Part shown: positions 1-6,645 of the stretch, in pieces
How the letters are laid out: every line of letters starts with the position of its first letter
How positions within the stretch are numbered: the first letter of the stretch is position 1
Source: Streptomyces sp. NRRL F-2580
GTDB taxonomy: Bacteria; Actinomycetota; Actinomycetes; Streptomycetales; Streptomycetaceae
DNA length: 64,000 nt
Assembly (NCBI RefSeq): GCF_000720115.1
Contig: NZ_JOIR01000001.1
Coordinates: 186,001 to 250,000, forward strand
Direction: 5' to 3'
The notes under the pieces: generated by a model
Told to the model about the DNA's origin: nothing
The model's database searches: none
What the model saw: only the letters and a program-made list of their open reading frames with translations
Made by a program: the position numbers and the translations under genes

Positions 1-285
1 CAGTAGAGATGTGTATTGCGTCACTATGGGGCACGGGCTTCTAGGTAAGCGCATTGTGTAGGAAGTGGCTAGAGGGTAAGGCCATGCATTGTGGTGTCTC
101 CACATAGACAGGCCGCATCCACTATGCATCTATCGCCTTATTTATGTGACGGTAATCATTCGTTTCACTATTGACATTGAGCCTGTTGTGTGGTTTCGCG
201 TGCGTCTCCTTTGATAACAAGGTCTCGGAGCCTATTGATACAAACAGTGATACATAACGTTGACGCGTGCGTGAGGTGGACAGTC

Positions 286-301
286 GAGTTGGAGTGTGAC
301 A
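286..301 (+). promoter_or_regulatory. Operator-like site 1
   Basis: The sequence gagttggagtgtgaca matches the recurring 16-bp asymmetric site of this prophage, consensus RAGTTGGRRTGTGASA. It is oriented with the plus-strand genes that follow and lies in a region without clear genes. Its role as a repressor (stoperator-like) site is inferred from the family. Confidence 0.65.
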
Positions 302-473
302 GTGTTCTTCTTGTCAGCGAGACACCGACCGGAAAGGCCAACCGAGACCCACCCGCCAAGCGGGGATGTGGATACGGAGCCTGAATCTGAATCCGGGCGT
401 CAGGGCCGCGACAGGAGCGCTAGAACGGCTCCCAAAGGCAGTACGGACCACAACCTAGGTACTAGGAATAGGT

Positions 474-504
474 CCCTGTGTAAGAGCCCCTGGGGCTTAC
501 AGGG
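474..504. other. Strong hairpin in gene-poor region
   Basis: The arms CCCTGTGTAAGAGCCCC and GGGGCTTACAGGG pair with small bulges around a one-base loop. No T-tract follows, so a simple intrinsic terminator is not obvious. It could be part of a structured RNA. Confidence 0.5.
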
Positions 505-835
505 AAACCGACTAGGAACATCACATAGGCCACACCCGGCGAAGCGAATAACCGGGATGAACCTAGAGCGCCCGTCCCTATATCTGCATGTGTTGCAGCG
601 TGGTTCGGAGTACGTCATAGGAGAGTGAGCGGATAGCGGGATGTGATCGCCCCGGCATGGATAGATCAATGCACTACTGAGATTGACTCTCACACACCCA
701 ATCGATACGACGTATCCAGCGCACAGGACCAAAGCCATGAGCAACGGCCCGCAGTGCGTCTCTAAGCGTCTGAGAGTGGATGTGTGGGGGTGAGTGACAG
801 TAAGGCACTCAGAACAAGCGAGAGGGGCATGCAGG

Positions 836-1039
836 ATGCGCGACAGGGCCGTACTCATGCTGTGTGTGTTCATGTTCTCCACCCTGACCTTCATGGGGGG
901 ATATCTGTATGCAGAAACAGCGATTCAGGCTGATGTGGTAGCGACGTACAACGATGGCTTCACGGATGCCCTGTGTCGACCGTCGGGAGAGCGCATCGAA
1001 GATGGCATGGGTAACGCATGCCTGACTGGTGACGAGTGA
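836..1039 (+). CDS. Small membrane protein
   Basis: A 67-residue protein with one N-terminal hydrophobic segment (about residues 5-24, VLMLCVFMFSTLTFMGGYLY) followed by a short polar tail with two cysteines. The start is chosen because GAGAGGGG lies 8 bases upstream. It is the first confident gene of the plus-strand left arm. The topology suggests a short membrane-anchored or secreted phage protein. I do not recognise the family. Confidence 0.6.
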   Translation: MRDRAVLMLCVFMFSTLTFMGGYLYAETAIQADVVATYNDGFTDALCRPSGERIEDGMGNACLTGDE

Positions 1040-1064
1040 TCTAGGGCGCCTTAGTCAGGCTCAC

Positions 1065-1080
1065 AAGTTGGAATGTGAGA
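1065..1080 (+). promoter_or_regulatory. Operator-like site 2, within inverted repeat
   Basis: The sequence aagttggaatgtgaga lies between the small membrane protein and the Cys-rich protein. CTCACA just before it and TGTGAG at its 3' end form a perfect 6-bp inverted repeat, so the core sits in a hairpin loop. It is co-oriented with the plus-strand genes. Confidence 0.75.
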
Positions 1081-1127
1081 CTGGCTATGGCTCGCTAGCT
1101 CGTAGCGAGGAAAACAAGGGAGCAACC

Positions 1128-1937
1128 ATGGGAAAGATTGCGGACGACTCGCCCCGTAAGGGCTTTCGCATCAGCCGATTCGCCCGTGAGTATGCCGAGC
1201 GTTCGCCGCACACCTATGGTGGCGGGGAGTTCGGAATGTATGGCATGTGGGACATGCGCGACAGCGCGGAAGGTCTCACTGTAGCCAAGGGGTTCGGACT
1301 TATCGAAGACTCGGACGGGTCACCCCTGTCTGATTGGAATTCGGGGGGCTACTACAACTGCGACTGTCGAGAGAATGTAATCAGGGTCAACGCGGAGGCC
1401 GCGCACGCTGCCTTTGACGCGGCCGGAGTCGAGCATTGGGACTGGCGCGGCCTGGTTGCCTTCGATGCTGGCGACATCCGAGGACTAAGGATTGCCCGCC
1501 AGATATCCAACAAGTTGGCCGGGTATCCCATTCTCGATGATGAGCGACTGTCCGAACTGGAGTGGGACGGTGCGTGCGCGATGATTGCGGACCAATATAC
1601 CTTGCCCACGGGTGTTGAGCCTGGGGACGTCATCAACAATATGCCTGAGGTCCCGCATTGCTCTAACTGCTCATCATGCGACGCAGAAGATGCGATGGGG
1701 TATCTCGGGTATCAGAAGTGCTTGCACTGTGATGAGTGGTTGAAGACGGAAAAGGTTAGTGCGCTCTGCTGGGGTTGCACAGAGGATTACGCCGAAGGCG
1801 ACTGTGATTGCTTGAGTGTCTACGTCGACACGCTCAAGCATTCCGGATCGTATGGAAGCGTCGCAGAAGTGAAAGTCATGATGCGGGCTTGCGTCAAGTG
1901 CTCCAGGGCTCGCTACCCCTACCGAATGGCTGCATAG
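1128..1937 (+). CDS. Cys-rich hypothetical phage protein
   Basis: A 269-residue protein. The start is the ATG preceded by AAGGGA at 6-bp spacing. The C-terminal 100 residues hold paired cysteines (CSNC, CLHC, CWGC, CDC, CVKC), which suggest two or more zinc ribbons, while the N-terminal half is Gly/Asp/Tyr-rich without a recognised fold. It sits between two operator-like sites, so it is probably its own transcription unit. A DNA- or RNA-binding role is plausible from the zinc ribbons, but I recognise no family. Confidence 0.7.
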   Translation: MGKIADDSPRKGFRISRFAREYAERSPHTYGGGEFGMYGMWDMRDSAEGLTVAKGFGLIEDSDGSPLSDWNSGGYYNCDCRENVIRVNAEAAHAAFDAAGVEHWDWRGLVAFDAGDIRGLRIARQISNKLAGYPILDDERLSELEWDGACAMIADQYTLPTGVEPGDVINNMPEVPHCSNCSSCDAEDAMGYLGYQKCLHCDEWLKTEKVSALCWGCTEDYAEGDCDCLSVYVDTLKHSGSYGSVAEVKVMMRACVKCSRARYPYRMAA

Positions 1938-1961
1938 CTGATGGCCTTTAGTCGGGCCCGC

Positions 1962-1977
1962 AAGTTGGAATGTGACA
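1962..1977 (+). promoter_or_regulatory. Operator-like site 3, within inverted repeat
   Basis: An exact copy of aagttggaatgtgaca. CCCGCA before it and TGCGGG after it are perfect 6-bp complements, so the site is the loop of a hairpin between two genes. It is co-oriented with transcription. Confidence 0.8.
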
Positions 1978-2034
1978 TGCGGGCGCGGCTATGGACTCTC
2001 AGGCAGGCGAGAGTGCGAACGAAAGGGTAAGTCA

Positions 2035-2280
2035 ATGAAGACAACTCACCTGAATCAGATGGACCGCGAAAAGCTGACCTACGGGAAGCGGGTGCAGGTG
2101 CGACTTCCGTACTGCGAGTACAGCCGTCGTCAGGCTGGTACCTATCGCGGGTTGATTCAGTATGTGAAGGGTGACCATGTTGGAATCTATGTGCCCATGA
2201 AGGGGCGCAGTGAGGCGGCTGGATTCCTGACAGGTGCGGCACGTATGGACGAAACCGGTACGTGGATTGAGGGCCGCTGA
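2035..2280 (+). CDS. Small hypothetical phage protein
   Basis: An 81-residue basic protein; the start is the ATG with GAAAGGG 7-8 bases upstream. The middle (residues 20-60) looks like a small beta-barrel with repeated Val/Arg/Tyr strands and a KGDHVGIYV segment, reminiscent of SH3-like domains, but I recognise no family. It begins a tightly spaced run of small genes. Confidence 0.65.
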   Translation: MKTTHLNQMDREKLTYGKRVQVRLPYCEYSRRQAGTYRGLIQYVKGDHVGIYVPMKGRSEAAGFLTGAARMDETGTWIEGR

Positions 2281-2282
2281 TC

Positions 2283-2474
2283 ATGAAGACGTACGCAGTT
2301 GAATATGTCCAGCAGGTGACATATCGATTTGAGGTCGAGGCGGAAAGCGAGGAAGAGGCCACCGAAGCGGCCTGGGACTTCTGGGAGGCCCTTCCTGTAT
2401 CCGAGGAGCACCGCTATTACGACGATGCCGACGAGCGATACATAAACGACGTGACCTTGAAGGACGGTGCGTGA
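2283..2474 (+). CDS. Small acidic protein
   Basis: A 63-residue acidic protein (EAESEEEATEAAWDFWEA at about 20-37). It starts 2 bases after the previous stop and overlaps the next gene by TGATG, so it is translationally coupled. The pattern (Tyr/Val-rich strand, then acidic helix) resembles small phage proteins of the DpnD/PcfM type, but this is only a resemblance. Confidence 0.6.
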   Translation: MKTYAVEYVQQVTYRFEVEAESEEEATEAAWDFWEALPVSEEHRYYDDADERYINDVTLKDGA

Positions 2475-2734
2475 TGCGCGTTGGTTCGCAGCGGCCCTAC
2501 ACCGTAGTCATGGATTGGGAATCGGATTGGTGGGAGGAGGGGGCGGATAAGGTCCGCGCCACCGGTGGACATGACGACCCGGTGGTCTTCCATGTCTGGG
2601 CTGAAAATGCCTGCGATGCGAGTGACCTCGCAGATGAAGAGGCGGACTCCTCGCTCGGCAAGAGTATCGCGACCTACCTGAAACACATCGCAATCATGCA
2701 CGGCCATGCACCGCTCGTACGAGATGGAGAGTAA
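2474..2734 (+). CDS. Small acidic hypothetical protein
   Basis: An 86-residue acidic protein whose ATG overlaps the previous stop codon; a GTG three bases earlier is an alternative start. GAAGGA lies about 10 bases upstream. It is rich in Asp/Glu/Trp (ESDWWEEGADK), as is common for small early phage proteins. No family recognised. Confidence 0.6.
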   Translation: MRVGSQRPYTVVMDWESDWWEEGADKVRATGGHDDPVVFHVWAENACDASDLADEEADSSLGKSIATYLKHIAIMHGHAPLVRDGE

Positions 2735-2738
2735 GACA

Positions 2739-3083
2739 GTGACACTGATGCACCAGGAACCCCAGGCCGGCCGTGGGACAGCTCTCGAAGCGCTCGCGCC
2801 TTCAATCGTGAAAGTGGGCAAGCATGCGGGAACGCTTCGGGCTGGAGTTCACAAGACGGTCTACGTCTGGACTCGGGAAGATATCTCGACGGCGGTGAAC
2901 GCTGGCGTGGATCTCGTTGCGGAAGAGCTGGCCGGATCAGAACGTGATCAGGACCTGATGAACATGGTCGTAAATGCGGTCCTGCACGTCCTCGAAAATC
3001 CGAACGCGTCGCTTGATGAAGTGATCCGGGAGAACTACGAGGAAGAGCCCGAAGAGGTTCGCTCGTGGTGGTCGGGATGGTAA
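2739..3083 (+). CDS. Hypothetical helical phage protein
   Basis: A 114-residue protein from a GTG start with GGAGA 8 bases upstream. The start lies just after the preceding stop. The C-terminal half is predominantly helical and ends in a very acidic stretch (ENYEEEPEE) followed by WWSGW. It overlaps the next gene. Function not recognised. Confidence 0.6.
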   Translation: MTLMHQEPQAGRGTALEALAPSIVKVGKHAGTLRAGVHKTVYVWTREDISTAVNAGVDLVAEELAGSERDQDLMNMVVNAVLHVLENPNASLDEVIRENYEEEPEEVRSWWSGW

Positions 3084-3301
3084 CCCCCGCAAGCGTTCAA
3101 ATCGGTATGCCAGTCAGGTACCGGTCGATGTTCGGACACAAACTCGCCGGAACGATCCGGGGAGTCATTTACGGCGCACCCAAAATGAAACGCGACAACA
3201 TTACGCACGTGGTCATTCAGGGCTCGTACGATACGGCGCCTGTAGAGCGCTCGCACGATATGAACGTGATCCCACTCAAGGATGTTTGGAAGGTCCGCTA
3301 A
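3077..3301 (+). CDS. Small hypothetical protein
   Basis: A 74-residue basic beta-rich protein. The ATG overlaps the end of the previous gene; a GTG at 3,065 in frame is an alternative start. It ends two bases before the ArdA-like gene and is probably coupled to it. No recognised domain. Confidence 0.55.
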   Translation: MVTPASVQIGMPVRYRSMFGHKLAGTIRGVIYGAPKMKRDNITHVVIQGSYDTAPVERSHDMNVIPLKDVWKVR

Positions 3302-3303
3302 CC

Positions 3304-3837
3304 ATGCACCAGATTTACGCCGCCTGTCTCGCGTCTTACAACAACGGAATCCTTCACGGCGAATGGATCGATGCCACCCAAGACCCGGACTCAATCGGTC
3401 ACGAGATTCAGCTCATGTTGGACGCCTCGCCGATACCGGGGGCGGAAGAGTTTGCGATACATGACTACGACGATTTCGGGGGCCTGGAACTCGGCGAGTA
3501 CGAGTCCTTGGAAGATCTGCACTTGATTGCGCTCGCTCTGGATGACTTCCCGGCCGTGATTGTCCGCCACTTCCATGGGGACGTCGATGTCGCCGACCTC
3601 TACGAGACGTGCCAAGACCGGTTCATCGGAACGGTCACAGAAGAGATTGGGCCGGAAGAGAACGCATACGCCGCGTACATCCTGGCGGAGGAAGACCACT
3701 TCTGGGATGAGCTTCCGAAGCAGTATCACAGTCACATGCGGGCTATCGCAGTCAGTGAGGCCGAGGAACGGCTGATCTGTGGTGAGACTGCGCTCTACGA
3801 GGGTGCGGGTACCTGGCACTTCGTCCGGGACTACTGA
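3304..3837 (+). CDS. ardA: ArdA-type antirestriction protein
   Basis: A 177-residue, strongly acidic protein. The N-terminus (IYAACLASYNNGILHGEWID at about 4-23) followed by SPIPGAEEFAIHDYDDFGG is the signature of the ArdA family, DNA mimics that bind and inhibit type I restriction enzymes. ArdA proteins are usually 160-180 residues, so this one is full length. It lies in the plus-strand arm with other small early-type genes, just before operator-like site 4. The likely role is protecting incoming phage DNA from host restriction. GGAAGG about 9 bases upstream supports the start. Confidence 0.9.
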   Translation: MHQIYAACLASYNNGILHGEWIDATQDPDSIGHEIQLMLDASPIPGAEEFAIHDYDDFGGLELGEYESLEDLHLIALALDDFPAVIVRHFHGDVDVADLYETCQDRFIGTVTEEIGPEENAYAAYILAEEDHFWDELPKQYHSHMRAIAVSEAEERLICGETALYEGAGTWHFVRDY

Positions 3838-3864
3838 GGCATAGCGGCTGGAAGTCAGGGGCTC

Positions 3865-3880
3865 AAGTTGGAATGTGAGC
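3865..3880 (+). promoter_or_regulatory. Operator-like site 4, within inverted repeat
   Basis: The sequence aagttggaatgtgagc lies directly after ardA. AGGGGCTC (3,857-3,864) and GAGCCCCT (3,877-3,884) are perfect 8-bp complements that enclose the core, making a terminator-like stem with the conserved site as its loop. Confidence 0.8.
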
Positions 3881-3934
3881 CCCTGGTTTCGAGTCTCTAA
3901 TGACTCACTTCGAAGCAGGGAAGGAACTTACACA

Positions 3935-4177
3935 GTGGGACGCATGAAGGCGTATGAGGGTGACCGCGCAGCGGTGCGCGAGGAAGCGGAAGAGGCTGCG
4001 CACCAGCCGACGCACGATGACCGCATGGCTCACATGGAGGTGGTCTGGGGAATGTGTGGCATAGCCGCGAACGGCTACCACTGCCCGCCTGCCGTGGCTG
4101 AAATGCTGGTGAAGGAAGCGGTGTCCGCCTTCCTCGACTCCCGGACCGCGCTCATTCTCGATGGGGTCGCCGCATGA
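3935..4177 (+). CDS. Small hypothetical protein
   Basis: An 80-residue mainly helical protein starting at a GTG with AGGAA 8 bases upstream; an ATG 9 bases later is the alternative. It is acidic in the first half (EEAEEAA) and ends with an overlap (ATGA) onto the next gene. No family recognised. Confidence 0.6.
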   Translation: MGRMKAYEGDRAAVREEAEEAAHQPTHDDRMAHMEVVWGMCGIAANGYHCPPAVAEMLVKEAVSAFLDSRTALILDGVAA

Positions 4178-4629
4178 ACTTCTTCGCCCCCGACCGTCGA
4201 ATGTGTGACGTTTGTTGCGTCGCGCTGAATCAGCATGTGGGGACGGTCTTCCGCGATGTGTCCTTCCGCCACCCGGATTGGCAGGGGGTCACCTGGGATC
4301 ACGATCCGGCACCTGTTCCCGTCGACCCTGAACGGCTGGCCGAGATCTGCGACTTCTGCTCTGCCGGTACCACGGCGGCCATCTTCGAGACACGAAAAGC
4401 AATCGTGATGATCCAGGGACCCAACACACATGTGTTCTCCGAGCCGTGGGCGGCGTGTGAGCGATGCGCCGTACACATCCGAAGGCGGACGCTTCATCTG
4501 TTGCTGGATCGCGTGGTGGCCGTCCTCCCCGGCACGTCCAACCGTCCGGAACGTCGAGCGCGACGCGCTGAGTTGAAGGCGCTCTACGTGAAGTTCTTCG
4601 CTGCCGATCCGGTCGAACTGGAGCGATGA
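4174..4629 (+). CDS. Zinc-finger-like hypothetical protein
   Basis: A 151-residue protein with cysteine pairs CDVC, CDFC and CERC that could bind zinc, and a basic helical C-terminus (RPERRARRAELKALY). It is translationally coupled to the preceding gene by ATGA. A similar arrangement is seen in small actinophage zinc-binding proteins of unknown role. Confidence 0.6.
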   Translation: MNFFAPDRRMCDVCCVALNQHVGTVFRDVSFRHPDWQGVTWDHDPAPVPVDPERLAEICDFCSAGTTAAIFETRKAIVMIQGPNTHVFSEPWAACERCAVHIRRRTLHLLLDRVVAVLPGTSNRPERRARRAELKALYVKFFAADPVELER

Positions 4630-4630
4630 A

Positions 4631-4921
4631 GTGCGACCGACTGAACAAACAGTGATCCGTAACGCTGCCGACTCCTGGCGAGCTTCCGCCCCCGGATCGA
4701 AGAAGTGGGTCTATGACACCAACGGCCGTGCCTACTTGGTCGAGGCCGACTTGTCGGAACGACTCGACTCGCTTTGTTGGGCCATGAGGTTCGTGGACGA
4801 CTGGCGGGTGTACTACCCCGAGAGTCACGCGGCATGGGCCAAGGCCAGCGCCGAGGCCGGCCGTTCCCTGGACCCTGAGCACTGGCACCACGAGTGGACG
4901 AAGGCAGGTAAGCCCGAATGA
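4631..4921 (+). CDS. Hypothetical phage protein
   Basis: A 96-residue Trp-rich protein from a GTG start one base after the preceding stop, with GGAG upstream. It overlaps the next start by ATGA. It has several aromatic residues and an SWRAS...KKWVYD segment. No family recognised. Confidence 0.55.
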   Translation: MRPTEQTVIRNAADSWRASAPGSKKWVYDTNGRAYLVEADLSERLDSLCWAMRFVDDWRVYYPESHAAWAKASAEAGRSLDPEHWHHEWTKAGKPE

Positions 4922-5169
4922 TCACGCCCACGGTGCTTGTGCAGTGGTACGGGATTCTCGTACACGGCCCCGATGTCTACACAGGCGAGATGGTATGCGG
5001 GCACGTCGTAGGCGGCACGGTCCGCCACATGAAAGACGAGCATCAAGCTCGGATCATGACGCTCGCAATCCGGACGCCTCGCACCTACCACGATGACGGA
5101 ACCATTTTGACCGGTGGTCACGAGCATTCCATTCCCATGCGGGAAGTACGCAAGGGGAGGCCGCAGTGA
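4918..5169 (+). CDS. Hypothetical phage protein
   Basis: An 83-residue beta-rich protein with several histidines. It begins in an ATGA overlap with the preceding gene and ends overlapping the next start. No recognised domain. Confidence 0.55.
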   Translation: MITPTVLVQWYGILVHGPDVYTGEMVCGHVVGGTVRHMKDEHQARIMTLAIRTPRTYHDDGTILTGGHEHSIPMREVRKGRPQ

Positions 5170-5501
5170 TGGAGGCCGCAGCCGAAAACGTGGTCCTGGT
5201 CGAGTCGCTTCGTGCGGCGGTCCCGCTGCACATGACGCAGCTCGCCTCTCGATCGCCGGAGGAGTTGATCCGCATCGCGGCGGAGTCCGCCACGATCGTC
5301 GGGTCACATGGCGACGTATTGCAGTTCCGGTCGACCAAGCGCGGACAGACGGCGAAGGCGTTCAACGCGCTCGCCCGAGGGCTGGCCGCTGGTGCCCTGG
5401 TCGCCTGGGGCGGTGCCACCTTCGCGGGCCTGCACTGGTGCACAGTCCGCCACTGCCCCGGCCCTGATGCCGAACACCCCAACCCAGTCCAAGGAAAGTA
5501 A
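5169..5501 (+). CDS. Small protein with one membrane segment
   Basis: A 110-residue protein: a helical N-terminal 60 residues, then a hydrophobic segment (about 70-92, LAAGALVAWGGATFAGLHW) and a short Cys/His tail. The ATG overlaps the previous stop. It is the last gene before a strong terminator at 5,542-5,563. Probably an inner-membrane phage protein; function unknown. Confidence 0.55.
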   Translation: MEAAAENVVLVESLRAAVPLHMTQLASRSPEELIRIAAESATIVGSHGDVLQFRSTKRGQTAKAFNALARGLAAGALVAWGGATFAGLHWCTVRHCPGPDAEHPNPVQGK

Positions 5502-5541
5502 GAGGAGAAGTACGGCTAACCGGCTTCGGTGGCTTTGATGA

Positions 5542-5563
5542 GGGCCCGGCTTCGGCCGGGCCC
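5542..5563 (+). terminator. Intrinsic terminator before lsr2-like gene
   Basis: A perfect 9-bp stem GGGCCCGGC / GCCGGGCCC around a TTCG loop, followed by TTCGTC. It closes the operon of small genes and isolates the downstream lsr2-like gene. Confidence 0.8.
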
Positions 5564-5611
5564 TTCGTCATGGCTGATCGAAACACGATCGGACGAACAG
5601 AGGGACACACC

Positions 5612-6370
5612 ATGGCCACGAAGCAGATCACGACCTACATAGACGACCTTGACGGCACCGAGACCACCAACCCCTACGAGATCCGAACGGTGTTCTTCGG
5701 GATCGACGGGACGTTGTACGAGATCGACCTGACCGACGCGAACGCGGACACGCTCCGGGAACTGCTCGCCCCGTACAAGGGGGCCGCACGGCGCGTGGAG
5801 CACCACCAGGCCCAGGCCGGCCGTCCCGCGGCCCGCCCTTCCGCTCGTGAAGGTGACGCCCTGGACGCGAAGGCCGTCCGGGCCTGGGCCAAGACGCAGG
5901 GGTACACGCTGTCCAACCGGGGGCGCATCCCTCTGGACGTGCAGCAGGCGTACAGGACGACCCTGGCCGGTGGCCAGGCGTCGCAGCCGAACGGCATCGA
6001 GCGTGAGGTAACGGCATCTGATGCTGTCGACCTGATCGTGAGCGAGGAGGAGGCGGCCAACCACTACAAGGAGCTGCCCGTTCCTGCCGGGCGAGAGAAG
6101 AACTGGGCGAAGCGTGAGGGCTCCGGGTGCGAGCGGACGCACAAGATCGCAGAGATGACGCTCATGGAGCGAATCGACGCCCTTACACCTTTCAACCTCA
6201 ACGTACTTGGCCAGCTCGCCGGAGACATCCCGGTCAAGAACGGAAAGATCAAGGGGATCGGAACCTCGGGCGCGAGGCTCCTGAACTTCGAGTTCATCGA
6301 CGGCGATGACTTCATCACGCCCTTCGGCCGGTACGCGTACGGCGTTCGCGTACAGAGGGACAACGCATAA
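5612..6370 (+). CDS. lsr2: Lsr2-type xenogeneic silencer, extended
   Basis: A 252-residue protein. Residues 1-55 match the Lsr2 oligomerisation domain (ITTYIDDLDGTE, then FFGIDGTLYEIDL). Residues about 87-120 match the C-terminal DNA-binding domain (AVRAWAKTQGYTLSNRGRIP), with an RGR in place of the usual minor-groove-binding R-G-R loop. Host Lsr2 is only about 110 residues; here roughly 130 extra residues follow, a region I do not recognise. Lsr2 proteins coat AT-rich DNA and repress it. A phage copy may silence its own or competing genes in the lysogen, or titrate host Lsr2. It is flanked by terminators, so it is monocistronic. Confidence 0.88.
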   Translation: MATKQITTYIDDLDGTETTNPYEIRTVFFGIDGTLYEIDLTDANADTLRELLAPYKGAARRVEHHQAQAGRPAARPSAREGDALDAKAVRAWAKTQGYTLSNRGRIPLDVQQAYRTTLAGGQASQPNGIEREVTASDAVDLIVSEEEAANHYKELPVPAGREKNWAKREGSGCERTHKIAEMTLMERIDALTPFNLNVLGQLAGDIPVKNGKIKGIGTSGARLLNFEFIDGDDFITPFGRYAYGVRVQRDNA

Positions 6371-6386
6371 CCAACCGATGGTTTTT

Positions 6387-6421
6387 GGTCAAAGGTCGTC
6401 CGAAAGGACGGCCTTTTGGCC
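6387..6421 (+). terminator. Intrinsic terminator after lsr2-like gene
   Basis: A hairpin with arms around GGTCAAAGGTCGTCC and GGACGGCCTTTTGGCC and a GAAA tetraloop, 16 bases after the stop codon of the lsr2-like gene. Confidence 0.75.
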
Positions 6422-6447
6422 ATGGTCTATCGGTCATAGGAGGACGC

Positions 6448-6630
6448 ATGGCGCGGAAAGTGGTCGAAGCGGTCGTTTGTGACGCCTGCTCAGTTAAAGG
6501 GAGAGAGCAAATAGGGGTGATCGAGCTTGCTATAGGCTCGGTGAGCTACGACCTGTGCCAGGAGCACGGCGATAAGTTCGCGGCCTACTTCGAGGATCTG
6601 TTCGGTTCTGTCGCGGCCGTCGCGGCTTAG
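6448..6630 (+). CDS. Small zinc-finger-like protein
   Basis: A 60-residue protein with CDAC near the N-terminus and CQEH in the second half, a compact Cys2/CysHis arrangement often seen in short actinophage and actinobacterial proteins next to lsr2 genes. AGGAGG lies 5 bases before the ATG. The likely role is nucleic-acid or protein binding; not established. Confidence 0.65.
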   Translation: MARKVVEAVVCDACSVKGREQIGVIELAIGSVSYDLCQEHGDKFAAYFEDLFGSVAAVAA

Positions 6631-6645
6631 GGGAGAGAAGTAAAA

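Larger units (their letters stand above)
1..835. other. Gene-poor left region of prophage
   Basis: No open frame here has a good ribosome binding site and a protein-like composition. Base composition is clearly less GC-rich than the rest of the prophage. The region holds one operator-like site at 286-301 and a strong hairpin at 474-504. A tiny frame at 737-793 (18 codons) was not called. Possible contents are a small regulatory RNA, promoters for the rightward operon, or sequence near the left attachment site, which must lie further left. Confidence 0.5.

Noticed and set aside
296..628. A 110-codon frame in the left region
   Set aside because: Arg/Pro/Ser-rich composition, no ribosome binding site, and an operator-like site at its start. 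Not supported as a gene.
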